A stretch of 64,000 bases of DNA from Flavobacteriales bacterium. GTDB lineage: Bacteria > Bacteroidota > Bacteroidia > Flavobacteriales > UBA7312. The DNA is taken from the NCBI GenBank assembly GCA_029248105.1, contig JAQWJZ010000037.1, positions 57,715 through 121,714 of the forward strand, read 5' to 3'. The translations under genes and the position numbers were made by a program. The notes under the pieces are model-generated. The model did not search any database, was not told where the DNA came from, and saw nothing but the letters and a program-made list of their open reading frames with translations. This document shows, in pieces, positions 1-9,519 of the stretch; within the stretch, counting starts at the first letter, position 1; each line of letters opens with the position of its first letter.

Positions 1-1
1 T

Positions 2-265
2 TCTTTCAAGAAAAAAGATATTAAAAAAATAATTGAATGTTATAACAAGATTGATTCAGAAGAAAAGTTAATTTTAACCACTGAAAAAGATGCTACCCGT
101 TTAGCACTATATGAAAGTTATTTTAAGGATGTATCTATTGCATACATTCCAATAGAATTTAAATTTCAAGGTAAAACTAACTTTAACGAATTAATTTTAA
201 AATATGTTGAGCAAAATAGAGTCGATAGCAAAGTTCCTAGAGCAGAGAATGCCCTTCAAACCTAA
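2..265 (+). CDS. lpxK: Tetraacyldisaccharide 4'-kinase, C-terminal end (partial)
   Basis: The window opens inside a reading frame that runs 87 codons to a TAA at 263-265. It carries LTTEKDATRL near residue 28, the TEKD motif typical of the C-terminal part of LpxK, the inner-membrane kinase that phosphorylates the 4' position of the lipid A precursor. The 5' part lies outside the window, so the Walker A motif cannot be checked. The last 62 bases overlap the start of the purine nucleoside phosphorylase gene in another frame, which suggests co-transcription. Identification rests on one motif and on remembered lpxK-punA gene order in flavobacteria. Confidence 0.75.
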   Translation, partial: SFKKKDIKKIIECYNKIDSEEKLILTTEKDATRLALYESYFKDVSIAYIPIEFKFQGKTNFNELILKYVEQNRVDSKVPRAENALQT

Positions 266-1016
266 GGCGGGTATTATTTTAGGTACAGGATTGGGCGGAC
301 TAATCCAAAAAATTGATATAAAACAAACTCTTTCCTATAAAGATATCCCAGATTTTCCAGTTTCTACAGTTGAAGGTCATAGTGGAAAATTAATTTTTGG
401 TTTACTTTCTGATGTTCCAGTAGTGGCTATGCAAGGACGATTTCATTTTTATGAAGGTTATTCTATGCAAGAAGTTACTTTGCCTGTACGAGTGATGAAA
501 ATGTTAGGGATTGAGCATTTATTTATATCGAATGCTAGTGGTGGTGTAAATCCCGATTATGAAGTTGGAGATTTAATGATTCTCAACGATCATATTAATT
601 TAATTCCAAGTCCTTTAGTAGGTGCAAACTTAGACACTTTAGGTCCACGTTTTCCAGATATGAGCGATGCTTATGAGCGATCAATGATAGATGTGGCTAT
701 GCAAATCGGTGTTGATAGAGGTTATCGTGTTTTTGAGGGTGTTTATGCTGCTGTAACTGGACCGTGTTTGGAAACCCCTGCTGAGTACAAATACCTTAGA
801 ATTATTGGTGCTGACACGGTAGGAATGTCGACGGCACCAGAGGTTATTGTGGCTCGTCATATGGGTATTCCATGTTTTGCTATATCTGTTATTACAGATT
901 TAGGAGTGCCAGGAAAAATACAAAAGGTAAGTCATGAAGAAATACAACAGGTAGCAGAAGTTGCAGAGCCCAAGCTTACTGTAATTGTAGAAGAACTAAT
1001 AAAAACATTGGTGTAA
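204..1016 (+). CDS. punA: Purine nucleoside phosphorylase (PNP/MTAP family)
   Basis: A 270-residue cytoplasmic enzyme of purine salvage that splits purine nucleosides with phosphate into base and ribose 1-phosphate. Seen: the phosphate-binding GTGLGG loop at residues 27-32, GRFHFYEGY in the first third, the NASGGVN segment, and the late TGPCLETPAEY and VGMSTAPEV motifs of trimeric PNPs. The length is normal for the class. The ATG at 204 is preferred because the residues before GTGLGG match the family's usual N-terminus, although it places the start 62 bases inside lpxK. The next gene begins 2 bases after the stop, so the two may share a transcript. Confidence 0.93.
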   Translation: MLSKIESIAKFLEQRMPFKPKAGIILGTGLGGLIQKIDIKQTLSYKDIPDFPVSTVEGHSGKLIFGLLSDVPVVAMQGRFHFYEGYSMQEVTLPVRVMKMLGIEHLFISNASGGVNPDYEVGDLMILNDHINLIPSPLVGANLDTLGPRFPDMSDAYERSMIDVAMQIGVDRGYRVFEGVYAAVTGPCLETPAEYKYLRIIGADTVGMSTAPEVIVARHMGIPCFAISVITDLGVPGKIQKVSHEEIQQVAEVAEPKLTVIVEELIKTLV

Positions 1017-1017
1017 A

Positions 1018-2349
1018 ATGAAAAATTTAAAATTTACAACGCTTTTTTACATTCTATTCACTACTACTATTCAAGCTCAAGATTCAGAGAATATTAATCT
1101 TTTATATCAATGGAGTGTGGATACATTAATTGGCTCCGAGGCATTTGATAACGTGTACAATGAAGTATGGGGCGTTGTTGTTGATGATAGGGAATACGCT
1201 ATTATTGGCTCTACTGCTGGAACACACTTTTTTGATGTAACAAATCCTTCAACAGCATCTGAGATCGCTTTTGTTGCAGGTAGAGTAGTAGGTGATGAAA
1301 TTATTCATCGTGATTATCATGATTATCAGAACTATTTATACGCCGTTTCAGATGAAGGGTTAAGTTCATTGCAGATAATAGATATATCAACATTACCTGA
1401 TTCGGTTTCTGTGGTTTATGATTCTTCAGATTTATTTTATCGTTCGCACAATATTTTTATTGATACAGCAAAGGCTCGACTATATACTACGAATGGGGAT
1501 ATTTATACTCTAGAAAACCCTATTGACCCAAAGTTTCTATACAACACTTCATTACTAAGTTCGCATGATGTATATGTAGAAAATGATACAGCCTATATCA
1601 ATACCGGCACACTAGGGTTTGTAATTGTTGATTTTAGTCAAACTACATTAGAAAATCAATCGCACGAAGTTATAGGGACATTGCCGACTTATCCCGATCA
1701 AGGTTATAACCATTCTGGTTGGATTACTACCGATGGCAACTATTATGCTATGGCGGATGAAACTTGGGGTATGAGAATGAAAATGCTTGATATTTCTGAT
1801 TTTTCCAATATTGAAGTCGTTGCTTTGTTTGGTTCAGGTGTAGATGAAAACTCAATTCCACACAATCAAATTATTAATGGTAATTATTTGTACACTGCTT
1901 ATTATCACGATGGGTTTTATGTTCATGATATTTCCGATCCATTTACACCTATTCTAATAGGTTATTACGACACTTTTGAGCCAGACCATCACGAAAGTTA
2001 TATGGGCGCTTGGGGTGTTTATCCTTTTTTACCTTCGGGAAATATTTTAATTTCTGATATGCAAACAGGTCTATATCTTTTTGAAGTAAATTATGACAAT
2101 CCTTTAGGGACAGATGTTTTAGTCAATAATAAAAACGCCATCTATCCTAACCCTTGTTCAGATGTTTTGAACTTAAATTTGACGAATAAGTCTCAAGTAA
2201 ATTTGTATGATATTCAAGGTAATAAAGTATTTAATGCTAGTGATGTTTATAATATACAGCTAAATACCAATTTTCTTAGTAACGGTATTTATATTTTAAA
2301 ATTAACGGATGAAACAGGTGTTAGTACACATAAAATTAGTGTTCAATAA
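1018..2349 (+). CDS. Secreted choice-of-anchor B / LVIVD-repeat protein with T9SS sorting domain
   Basis: A 443-residue exported protein. It begins with a signal peptide (about residues 1-20, ending IQAQ). The middle consists of repeated blades such as HFFDVTNPS, LQIIDISTLP, MLDISDF and VHDISDPFTP, the LVIVD-type beta-propeller pattern of choice-of-anchor B proteins. The last ~75 residues begin YPNPCSDVLNL and end ISVQ, a type A sorting domain recognised by the type IX secretion system, so the protein should be released or attached at the cell surface. The substrate or partner is unknown. It follows punA by 2 bases. Confidence 0.85.
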   Translation: MKNLKFTTLFYILFTTTIQAQDSENINLLYQWSVDTLIGSEAFDNVYNEVWGVVVDDREYAIIGSTAGTHFFDVTNPSTASEIAFVAGRVVGDEIIHRDYHDYQNYLYAVSDEGLSSLQIIDISTLPDSVSVVYDSSDLFYRSHNIFIDTAKARLYTTNGDIYTLENPIDPKFLYNTSLLSSHDVYVENDTAYINTGTLGFVIVDFSQTTLENQSHEVIGTLPTYPDQGYNHSGWITTDGNYYAMADETWGMRMKMLDISDFSNIEVVALFGSGVDENSIPHNQIINGNYLYTAYYHDGFYVHDISDPFTPILIGYYDTFEPDHHESYMGAWGVYPFLPSGNILISDMQTGLYLFEVNYDNPLGTDVLVNNKNAIYPNPCSDVLNLNLTNKSQVNLYDIQGNKVFNASDVYNIQLNTNFLSNGIYILKLTDETGVSTHKISVQ

Positions 2350-2363
2350 TCTTTTTAAAATCC

Positions 2364-2393
2364 TTTGTTAAAAGAAAAAAGAGTGTAAATTTG
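2364..2393 (+). promoter_or_regulatory. Promoter of rpmH (Bacteroidota type)
   Basis: TTTG at 2364-2367 and TAAATTTG at 2386-2393 match the Bacteroidota -33 and -7 elements with an 18-base spacer. The rpmH ATG lies 29 bases downstream. Both elements are exact matches to the consensus. Confidence 0.8.
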
Positions 2394-2422
2394 CAAACCA
2401 TTTCGGATAAATAACAAACAAG

Positions 2423-2581
2423 ATGAAAAGAACATTTCAACCTTCGAATAGAAAAAGAAGAAACAAGCACGGTTTCAGAGATAGAATGGAATCAGCTAAC
2501 GGCCGTAGAGTATTGGCAAGTAGAAGGGCTAAGGGTAGAAAAAGATTAACGGTTTCAGATGAACCAAGACACAAGCGTTAA
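2423..2581 (+). CDS. rpmH: 50S ribosomal protein L34
   Basis: A 52-residue, very basic protein beginning [18 protein letters not shown] and containing [16 protein letters not shown], the nearly invariant L34 sequence. It is part of the large ribosomal subunit. The C-terminal extension ([10 protein letters not shown]) is slightly longer than in enterobacteria, as is common in Bacteroidota. It forms a single-gene unit with its own promoter at 2364-2393 and a strong terminator at 2602-2630. rnpA and dnaA, its neighbours in many other phyla, are not adjacent. Confidence 0.97.
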   Translation: MKRTFQPSNRKRRNKHGFRDRMESANGRRVLASRRAKGRKRLTVSDEPRHKR

Positions 2582-2601
2582 TCGTTTGTTTAAGATATTT
2601 A

Positions 2602-2630
2602 AGGTGTTGCTTTTGCAACACCTTTTTTTT
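2602..2630 (+). terminator. Rho-independent terminator of rpmH
   Basis: A perfect 9-bp stem (AGGTGTTGC at 2602-2610 with GCAACACCT at 2615-2623), a TTTT loop and an eight-T tract ending at 2630. Confidence 0.93.
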
Positions 2631-2686
2631 GAGCTATACTGTTAAAAAATCTATGTTTTTTGTTAATAGTTTCAATATTAAATCAG

Positions 2687-2716
2687 TTGGCTCTTTTTTT
2701 AAATAAAATATATTCG
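2687..2716 (+). promoter_or_regulatory. Probable promoter of carB
   Basis: TTG at 2687-2689 and TATATTCG at 2709-2716, one mismatch from TAnnTTTG, are separated by 19 bases. The carB ATG follows 17 bases later. Confidence 0.55.
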
Positions 2717-2733
2717 CACATACACTTTTAATT

Positions 2734-5583
2734 ATGCCCAAAGATACCTCAATACAATCCATTTTAATAATAGGTAGTGGTCCAATTGTTATTGGTCAAG
2801 CCTGTGAATTTGACTACTCTGGCTCTCAAGCTGCTAGATCTCTTGCTGAAGAAGGAATAGAAGTTTCATTAATAAATTCTAATCCAGCAACGATAATGAC
2901 TGATCCTGTTGTTGCAGATCATGTCTATTTAAAACCTCTAACTGTTGAATCTATTGAAGAGATTCTAGAAGAACGTAAAATTGATGCTGTTCTTCCAACT
3001 ATGGGTGGACAAACAGCACTAAACTTATGTATAGAGGCTGATGAAAAAGGTGTCTGGGAAAAATATGGTGTAGATATTATTGGTGTTGATATTGATGCCA
3101 TTAATATTACTGAAGACAGACAAGAGTTTAAAGAATTAATGAGTCGTATAGGTATCGATTGTGCACCCTCACAAACGGCTACTTCATATCTAGAAGGTAA
3201 GGAAATTGCTCAAAAATTTGGCTTTCCATTATGTATTCGTGCATCTTATACTTTAGGGGGTAGTGGTGCATCTTTTGTACATGAAGCGAAAGACTTTGAT
3301 GAACTCTTAAAAAGAGGTATGGCTATTTCGCCTATTCACGAAGTATTGATAGACAAAGCCTTACTAGGATGGAAAGAATATGAGCTTGAATTGTTGAGAG
3401 ATAAAAATGATAATGTTATCATTATTTGTTCTATTGAAAATATGGATCCAATGGGTATTCATACAGGAGATTCCATAACGGTTGCTCCTGCCATGACTCT
3501 ATCTGATACCACTTATCAACGCATGAGAGATATGGCTATCAAAATGATGCGTGCTATTGGTGATTTTGCGGGTGGCTGTAACGTTCAGTTTGCAGTTTCT
3601 CCTGATAAAAAGGAAGATATTATAGCTATTGAGATTAACCCTAGAGTTTCTCGTTCTTCGGCTTTGGCATCTAAAGCTACAGGTTATCCTATTGCCAAAA
3701 TAGCATCTAAACTTGCTATTGGATATACACTTGATGAACTCGATAATCAAATTACAAAATCTACATCGGCATATTTTGAGCCAACTTTAGATTATGTAAT
3801 TGTAAAAATACCACGTTGGAACTTTGAAAAATTTGATGGTGCCGATAAAGTCCTTGGTTTACAAATGAAGTCTGTTGGCGAGGTGATGGGAATTGGTCGA
3901 TCTTTTCAAGAAGCTTTACAAAAAGCTTGTCAATCTTTAGAGATAGGTAGGAATGGCTTGGGTGCTGATGGCAAAAATTGGACTAATCAAGATGATATTC
4001 TACATGCTATGAAATATGCTAGTAGCGATAGGGTATTTAGAATTTATGACGCTATTAGATTAGGTATTCCTTTGAAAACTATTTACGATATCACAAGAAT
4101 GGATTATTGGTTCATACGACAATTGGAAGAACTAGTAATGTTGGAGTTTGAAATTGAGAAATACCATATTGGAAATATCCCTAATGAATTGCTTTTAGAA
4201 GCTAAAATGAAGGGGTATGCTGATAGACAAATAGCCCACCTATTAAGGTGCTTAGAGAGTGAAGTCAACAATCTAAGAACAGAAATGGGAATCAATAGGG
4301 TATATAAGCTTGTTGATACTTGTGCTGCAGAATTTGAGGCGAAAACTCCTTATTATTACTCTACTTTTGAGTCTAAAAAACAATTAGCAAATGGCGAATC
4401 ATTCTCTGAAAATGAAAGTAGTCGTTCCGATAAAAAGAAAATTATTGTTTTAGGTTCTGGACCCAATCGTATAGGTCAAGGAATTGAGTTCGATTACTGT
4501 TGTGTTCATGGCGTATTAGCCGCAAAAGAATGCGAATACGAAACCATAATGATTAACTGTAACCCTGAAACAGTATCTACTGACTTTGACACTTCAGACA
4601 AATTATATTTTGAGCCTGTTTTTTGGGAGCACATCTACGATATCATTAAACACGAGAACCCAGAAGGTGTTATTGTTCAATTAGGTGGTCAGACGGCACT
4701 AAAACTAGCTGAAAAGTTAGAACGTTACGGTATCAAAATTATGGGTACTAGCTATGAAGCGCTAGACCTTGCAGAGGATAGAGGACGTTTTTCTACTTTA
4801 TTAAGAGATAATAATGTGCCATTCCCTGAATTTGGAGTTATCGAAACTGCGGAAGAAGCCATAGAATTATCAAAAGATTTAAATTTTCCAATATTGGTTA
4901 GGCCTTCTTATGTATTAGGCGGTCAAGGCATGAAAATTGTAATTAACGAATCTGAATTAGAACACCACGTCGTCAATTTATTGAAAGACATTCCTGGTAA
5001 CAGAGTATTGTTAGACCACTACTTGGATAATGCTATTGAGGCAGAAGCAGATGCTATTTGTGATGGTAAAAACGTTTACATCATTGGTATAATGGAACAT
5101 ATTGAGCCTTGTGGTATTCACTCTGGAGATTCAAACGCTGTATTACCCACTTTTGACCTGAGTGATAATGTGCGTCAGCAAATGATAGATATTACCAATA
5201 AAATTGCAGTAGCTTTAAAAACAGTAGGCTTGATAAATATTCAATTTGCTATTAAAGATGAAGTAGTCTATGTTATTGAAGCTAACCCTAGAGCATCTAG
5301 AACAGTTCCTTTTATTGCTAAAGCCTACAAAGAACCTTATGTTAATTACGCCACAAAAGTAATGCTTGGGGAGAAAAAGGTCACAGACTTTAATTTTGAT
5401 CCTCAGAAAAATGGTTATGCCATTAAAGTACCTGTGTTCTCTTTCAACAAATTCCCTAATGTAAACAAAGAATTAGGACCAGAGATGAAGTCGACTGGTG
5501 AAGCCATTCATTTTATTGATGATTTGAAGGATCCATTCTTCAAAAAGGTATATTCTGAAAGAAGCTTATATTTGAGTCGTTAA
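2734..5583 (+). CDS. carB: Carbamoyl-phosphate synthase large subunit, short form without MGS domain
   Basis: A 949-residue protein making carbamoyl phosphate from bicarbonate, ammonia (from CarA glutamine hydrolysis) and two ATP, for pyrimidines and arginine. Seen: two homologous synthetase halves, the first opening GSGPIVIGQACEFDYSG near residue 13, the second GSGPNRIGQGIEFDYC near residue 573, each with an ATP-grasp domain. The protein ends soon after GPEMKSTGEAI, where the E. coli enzyme (about 1073 residues) goes on into the MGS-like allosteric domain, so the UMP/ornithine regulatory domain is absent. Similar lengths are, to my knowledge, usual in Flavobacteriia. carA is not adjacent. 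DUF4834 begins 3 bases after the stop. Confidence 0.96.
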   Translation: MPKDTSIQSILIIGSGPIVIGQACEFDYSGSQAARSLAEEGIEVSLINSNPATIMTDPVVADHVYLKPLTVESIEEILEERKIDAVLPTMGGQTALNLCIEADEKGVWEKYGVDIIGVDIDAINITEDRQEFKELMSRIGIDCAPSQTATSYLEGKEIAQKFGFPLCIRASYTLGGSGASFVHEAKDFDELLKRGMAISPIHEVLIDKALLGWKEYELELLRDKNDNVIIICSIENMDPMGIHTGDSITVAPAMTLSDTTYQRMRDMAIKMMRAIGDFAGGCNVQFAVSPDKKEDIIAIEINPRVSRSSALASKATGYPIAKIASKLAIGYTLDELDNQITKSTSAYFEPTLDYVIVKIPRWNFEKFDGADKVLGLQMKSVGEVMGIGRSFQEALQKACQSLEIGRNGLGADGKNWTNQDDILHAMKYASSDRVFRIYDAIRLGIPLKTIYDITRMDYWFIRQLEELVMLEFEIEKYHIGNIPNELLLEAKMKGYADRQIAHLLRCLESEVNNLRTEMGINRVYKLVDTCAAEFEAKTPYYYSTFESKKQLANGESFSENESSRSDKKKIIVLGSGPNRIGQGIEFDYCCVHGVLAAKECEYETIMINCNPETVSTDFDTSDKLYFEPVFWEHIYDIIKHENPEGVIVQLGGQTALKLAEKLERYGIKIMGTSYEALDLAEDRGRFSTLLRDNNVPFPEFGVIETAEEAIELSKDLNFPILVRPSYVLGGQGMKIVINESELEHHVVNLLKDIPGNRVLLDHYLDNAIEAEADAICDGKNVYIIGIMEHIEPCGIHSGDSNAVLPTFDLSDNVRQQMIDITNKIAVALKTVGLINIQFAIKDEVVYVIEANPRASRTVPFIAKAYKEPYVNYATKVMLGEKKVTDFNFDPQKNGYAIKVPVFSFNKFPNVNKELGPEMKSTGEAIHFIDDLKDPFFKKVYSERSLYLSR

Positions 5584-5586
5584 AGT

Positions 5587-5826
5587 ATGTTAAAAGCGCT
5601 ATTATTAATACTTATTATTTTTTATTCGGTTCGTTTCTTAAGCCGACTTTTACTTCCTTTTTTGTTTAAGACAATGGTTAAGAAAGCACACAGCAATATG
5701 CGACCCAACGAACCTAAAAAGAGAGAGGGAGAAGTTTCTATTGATAAAACTTCAAAACAAAAAAAACAGTCTAATTCTTCGGTCGGTGAATACGTTGACT
5801 TTGAAGAAATAGATGATAACTCATAA
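5587..5826 (+). CDS. DUF4834 family small membrane protein
   Basis: A 79-residue protein with one hydrophobic segment (about residues 2-28, rich in Leu/Ile/Phe) and a charged, lysine-rich and then acidic tail, so it should be a single-span inner-membrane protein with a cytoplasmic tail. Length, layout and position directly before a YfhO-family gene match DUF4834 of flavobacteria, whose function is unknown. It sits 3 bases after carB and 10 bases before the YfhO gene, consistent with one transcript. Confidence 0.75.
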   Translation: MLKALLLILIIFYSVRFLSRLLLPFLFKTMVKKAHSNMRPNEPKKREGEVSIDKTSKQKKQSNSSVGEYVDFEEIDDNS

Positions 5827-5836
5827 ATAATAAATT

Positions 5837-8227
5837 ATGAAAACACTAGATTGGAAAAGGCTGATTCCTCATGTTTCAGCAGTTGTGATTTTTGTATTGA
5901 TATCTCTAACTTACCTTTCTCCTGTCTTAGAGGGCAAGAAAATTGACCAACAAGATATCAAACAGTTTACAGGAATGGCTAAAGAAATTGTTGATCATCG
6001 TTCTGAATACGATGAAGAACCACTTTGGTCAAACTCTATGTTTAGTGGTATGCCCGCTTATCAGATTTCAGTTTTATACAAGAAAAACCTCATTTCTTAT
6101 TGTAGAAATTTTTTCAAATTATATTTGCCAGGACCTGCTGGAGCAGTATTTCTCTATCTGCTTGGGTTTTACTTTCTACTCGTTTCATTAGGTATAGATT
6201 ATCGATTAGCTATTGTTGGAGCAATAGCTTATGCTTTTTCTTCCTATTTTTTTATAATTATAGAAGCAGGTCATAACACCAAAGCTCATGCCATAGGCTA
6301 TATGGCGCCTATATTAGCCTCTTTTCTCATGGTTTTTAGGGGGAAGATATTAATGGGTTCAGCATTAACAGCTTTATTCACTTCATTAATGCTCAATGCT
6401 AATCACTTTCAGATAACCTACTACTTAGTTCTGACGTTGATTATTATTGGAATTGCAAAACTTATTCAAGCCATAAAAGAAAAAACATTGCCTGTTTTCT
6501 TTAAACACGTGGCTTTTCTTGTATTAGCAGGAGCTATCGGTACGTTAACCAGTGTTAGTAGAATCGCTACTACAATGGAATATGGTAGCGAAAGTACAAG
6601 AGGAAAATCCGAACTGACTGACAATCAATCTAATAAAACATCAGGTCTTGATAGAGATTATGCAACTGCTTGGAGTTATGGTAAGGCAGAATCCTTTACC
6701 TTACTAATTCCAAATTTTCATGGGGGAGCATCGGGCGGTCCCTTAACGACAGACTCTGAAACATATCGACTTTTTAAAAATTCACAACAATCAAGTCAAG
6801 CGAAAAACATTATAAAGCAACTACCATTGTACTGGGGTTCACAACCTTTTACTTCTGGCCCTGTTTATGCTGGTGCCATTTCTTGTTTTCTTTTTGTTCT
6901 GGGATTGTTCTTGATAAAAGGATATTTACGATGGTGGATTATGACTGCCTTTTTACTAATGTTAGCTTTAAGCTGGGGTAAAAATTTGATGCCATTGACT
7001 AATTTCTTCCTTGATTTTGTTCCAGGATACAATAAGTTTAGAGCGGTTTCAACTACCTTAGTTATAGTGGAGTTACTTATTCCATTGCTTGGAATACTAG
7101 CCTTAAATAAGATTCTAAAAGAAGGTAAATCAATCGAGGTGATGAAATCCTTTAAATATGCTTTAGGAATAGTAGGTGGGTTGTGTGTTGTTTTTGCCCT
7201 TATGCCTACAGCCTTTTTTGATTTTGTTGGTTTGAATGATGCTCAATATGGTCAAGCATTAAGTGATGCACTTCAGATAGATCGAGCTTCTTTATTTACT
7301 GCTGATGCTTTTCGTTCCTTAGCCTTCATTCTTTTATCTGCGGCTGGTATATGGCTATATTTGAATAAAAGAATTCAGAAAGTTCCATTAATAATTCTCA
7401 TTGGAGTCCTTGTGCTTGGTGATATGTGGACAGTCAATAAGCGTTATTTAAACGATGAAAATTTCAAGGCTAAAAGAAAAATACTACAGCCTTATTCACC
7501 ATCGCTAGCTGATAGTCAAATATTACAAGACCCTGACCCAAATTTCAGAGTCTATAATACCACTGTTAGTCCTTTCAACGATGCCTCCACATCTTATTAC
7601 CACAAGTCTATTGGCGGATATCATGGAGCTAAGTTAAAGCGCTATCAAGAGCTAATAGATTTTCATATTTCAAAAGGAAATATGAACGTTATGAATATGC
7701 TTAATGCTAAATACTTTATAGTAAGAGGTGAAAATAATCAGCCTATTGCTCAGCGTAACCCTAATAATTTAGGCAACGCTTGGTTTGTTTCGGATTTAGT
7801 GATAGCTGAAAATGCTGATGATGAAATTCAAAAGCTAGGCCAGATTAATACTGCTAATCAGGTAGTAATTGATAAACGATATGAAATCCCTTCAAGCATA
7901 GATTTTGATAGTACAGCAACAATCCAATTGACGGATTATAAAGCAAATAGTCTTACATATAGTTCATCTGCAATTAGTGATCAATTTGCTGTGTTTTCAG
8001 AGATTTTCTACGCTCACGGTTGGAATGCATACATTGATGGTGAGCTAATGCCTCATATAAGAGCAAATTATGTATTACGTGCAATGCCAATTCCATCAGG
8101 ACAACACACCATAGAATTTAAGTTTGAGCCTGACACCTACTATGCCACCGAGAATATTTCTTTATTTAGTTCACTTATTGTAATTGTAGCCTTATTCGGT
8201 GCTGTTTACAAAGAGTTAAAAGACTAA
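5837..8227 (+). CDS. YfhO family multi-pass membrane protein
   Basis: A 796-residue integral membrane protein. Seen: an N-terminal membrane segment (residues 14-30), a long series of hydrophobic segments to about residue 530, then a soluble domain and a last membrane segment near the C-terminus. Motifs such as DQDIKQF-like sequence near residue 38, EAGHNTKAHAIGYMAP near residue 143 and the late GWNAYIDG are typical of the YfhO family, GT-C-like proteins; Bacillus YfhO is linked to sugar modification of lipoteichoic acid. A glycosyltransfer role at the inner membrane is an inference. The stop overlaps the next ATG by 1 base, so it is coupled to the glycosyltransferase gene. Confidence 0.88.
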   Translation: MKTLDWKRLIPHVSAVVIFVLISLTYLSPVLEGKKIDQQDIKQFTGMAKEIVDHRSEYDEEPLWSNSMFSGMPAYQISVLYKKNLISYCRNFFKLYLPGPAGAVFLYLLGFYFLLVSLGIDYRLAIVGAIAYAFSSYFFIIIEAGHNTKAHAIGYMAPILASFLMVFRGKILMGSALTALFTSLMLNANHFQITYYLVLTLIIIGIAKLIQAIKEKTLPVFFKHVAFLVLAGAIGTLTSVSRIATTMEYGSESTRGKSELTDNQSNKTSGLDRDYATAWSYGKAESFTLLIPNFHGGASGGPLTTDSETYRLFKNSQQSSQAKNIIKQLPLYWGSQPFTSGPVYAGAISCFLFVLGLFLIKGYLRWWIMTAFLLMLALSWGKNLMPLTNFFLDFVPGYNKFRAVSTTLVIVELLIPLLGILALNKILKEGKSIEVMKSFKYALGIVGGLCVVFALMPTAFFDFVGLNDAQYGQALSDALQIDRASLFTADAFRSLAFILLSAAGIWLYLNKRIQKVPLIILIGVLVLGDMWTVNKRYLNDENFKAKRKILQPYSPSLADSQILQDPDPNFRVYNTTVSPFNDASTSYYHKSIGGYHGAKLKRYQELIDFHISKGNMNVMNMLNAKYFIVRGENNQPIAQRNPNNLGNAWFVSDLVIAENADDEIQKLGQINTANQVVIDKRYEIPSSIDFDSTATIQLTDYKANSLTYSSSAISDQFAVFSEIFYAHGWNAYIDGELMPHIRANYVLRAMPIPSGQHTIEFKFEPDTYYATENISLFSSLIVIVALFGAVYKELKD

Positions 8228-9519
8228 TGAAAAAGGTTCTCATAATTACTTACTATTGGCCACCGGGTTCAGGACCAGGTGTTCAGCGATTTTTAAAGTT
8301 TAGTAAGTATTTGAGAGAGTTTGGTTGGGAGCCGATTATTTTAACGGTAGACAATGGCAGTTACCCTTCAACAGATAAGACTTTGGAACAAGATATTCCT
8401 GAGGGTTTAGAAGTTTATAGGAGTCAATCTTTTGAGCCTTTCCGATGGTACAATTTGTTAAAAGGTAAGAAAACTAAAGATGCTACTGTAGGTGCTATAG
8501 GTCTTCAAGGCAGTTCTTTTTTTCAACGCTTAGCATTATATGTAAGGGCTAATTTTTTCATACCTGACGCTAGAGTAGGGTGGAATAGATTTGCTATTAG
8601 AAAAGCCCATTTAATTTTCAAAGAACATCAGATTGATGCTATAATTAGTACAGGTCCGCCTCATAGCTCACACCTCATTGCTAATACCCTTAAAAAAACA
8701 CATCACATACCTTGGATAGCCGATTTAAGAGACCCTTGGACTACTGTATTTTATAATGCTTTTTTTCCTCGTACTGAAAGCACCAAAAAGAGAGATAAAC
8801 AACTTGAAGATTTAGTTCTCAAAAATGCGGATTCTATATCTGTTGTTAGTAATGGAATGCTTGAAGAATTTTCTGATAGAGCAAAAGACATTAGCTTAAT
8901 ATACAATGGTTTTGATGATGAAGATTTTAAAAGTTTGAAAAAAAACAATACGGAAAAGTTTACTATTTCCTATGTTGGGAATTTTAAGCCAAATCAAAAT
9001 GCTGTTGTTGTTTGGGAATGTTTAAAAGAATTATCTCATATAACCCCCCAATTTAAATCTGATTTAAAGATTGTTCTAACAGGTAATGTTGATCCATCTA
9101 TTGTAAAATCAATACAAGAAAACGGATTGGAAGAACAACTTTCTTTAGAAGGTTTTGCTGCCCATCACACAGCGGTTCAGCGAATGTTAGATGCCAATTT
9201 ATTATTGTTTGTTATCCCAGTATCAGAAAGAAACCATCTAATTATAACGGGTAAGTTATTTGAATATCTAGCAACAGGAAACCCTATTCTAGCCATAGGT
9301 CCAAAAGGGGGTAATGCTTCAGCCTTACTTACGGACGCTAAAAGAGATGATATGCTAGATTATGGTGATAAAAATTTGATAATGAAGCAAATAGAAAATG
9401 CTTATCAAAACTGGAAGAAAGAAACTCCTGCTGACTTTAGTCATGAAGATTTAGAACGCTTTACTAGAAAAGGCCTCACAGAAAAATTAGCCAATAAACT
9501 TAACAATCTGTCCAGATGA
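8227..9519 (+). CDS. Glycosyltransferase, GT4-like (GT-B fold)
   Basis: A 430-residue cytoplasmic or membrane-associated enzyme transferring a sugar from a nucleotide-sugar donor. The N-terminus (ITYYWPPGSGPGVQRFLKF) is the acceptor-side motif of a Bacteroidota GT4 subgroup; ISTGPPHSSHL and WIADLRDPW lie near residues 138-165; the C-terminal donor half holds KLFEYLATGNPILAIG near residue 345. Acceptor and linkage cannot be read from sequence. The start overlaps the YfhO stop by 1 base and the stop overlaps the following gene by 4 bases, so three genes look translationally coupled. Confidence 0.88.
   Translation: MKKVLIITYYWPPGSGPGVQRFLKFSKYLREFGWEPIILTVDNGSYPSTDKTLEQDIPEGLEVYRSQSFEPFRWYNLLKGKKTKDATVGAIGLQGSSFFQRLALYVRANFFIPDARVGWNRFAIRKAHLIFKEHQIDAIISTGPPHSSHLIANTLKKTHHIPWIADLRDPWTTVFYNAFFPRTESTKKRDKQLEDLVLKNADSISVVSNGMLEEFSDRAKDISLIYNGFDDEDFKSLKKNNTEKFTISYVGNFKPNQNAVVVWECLKELSHITPQFKSDLKIVLTGNVDPSIVKSIQENGLEEQLSLEGFAAHHTAVQRMLDANLLLFVIPVSERNHLIITGKLFEYLATGNPILAIGPKGGNASALLTDAKRDDMLDYGDKNLIMKQIENAYQNWKKETPADFSHEDLERFTRKGLTEKLANKLNNLSR

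Noticed and set aside
2423..2581. rpmH as a marker of the replication origin
   Set aside because: rnpA, dnaA, gidB and DnaA boxes are absent nearby; in this phylum rpmH is not tied to oriC.
5943..6191. Open frames of 60-106 codons inside larger genes on both strands
   Set aside because: They lie fully within recognised genes in other frames and have no family features; long shadows are expected in this composition.
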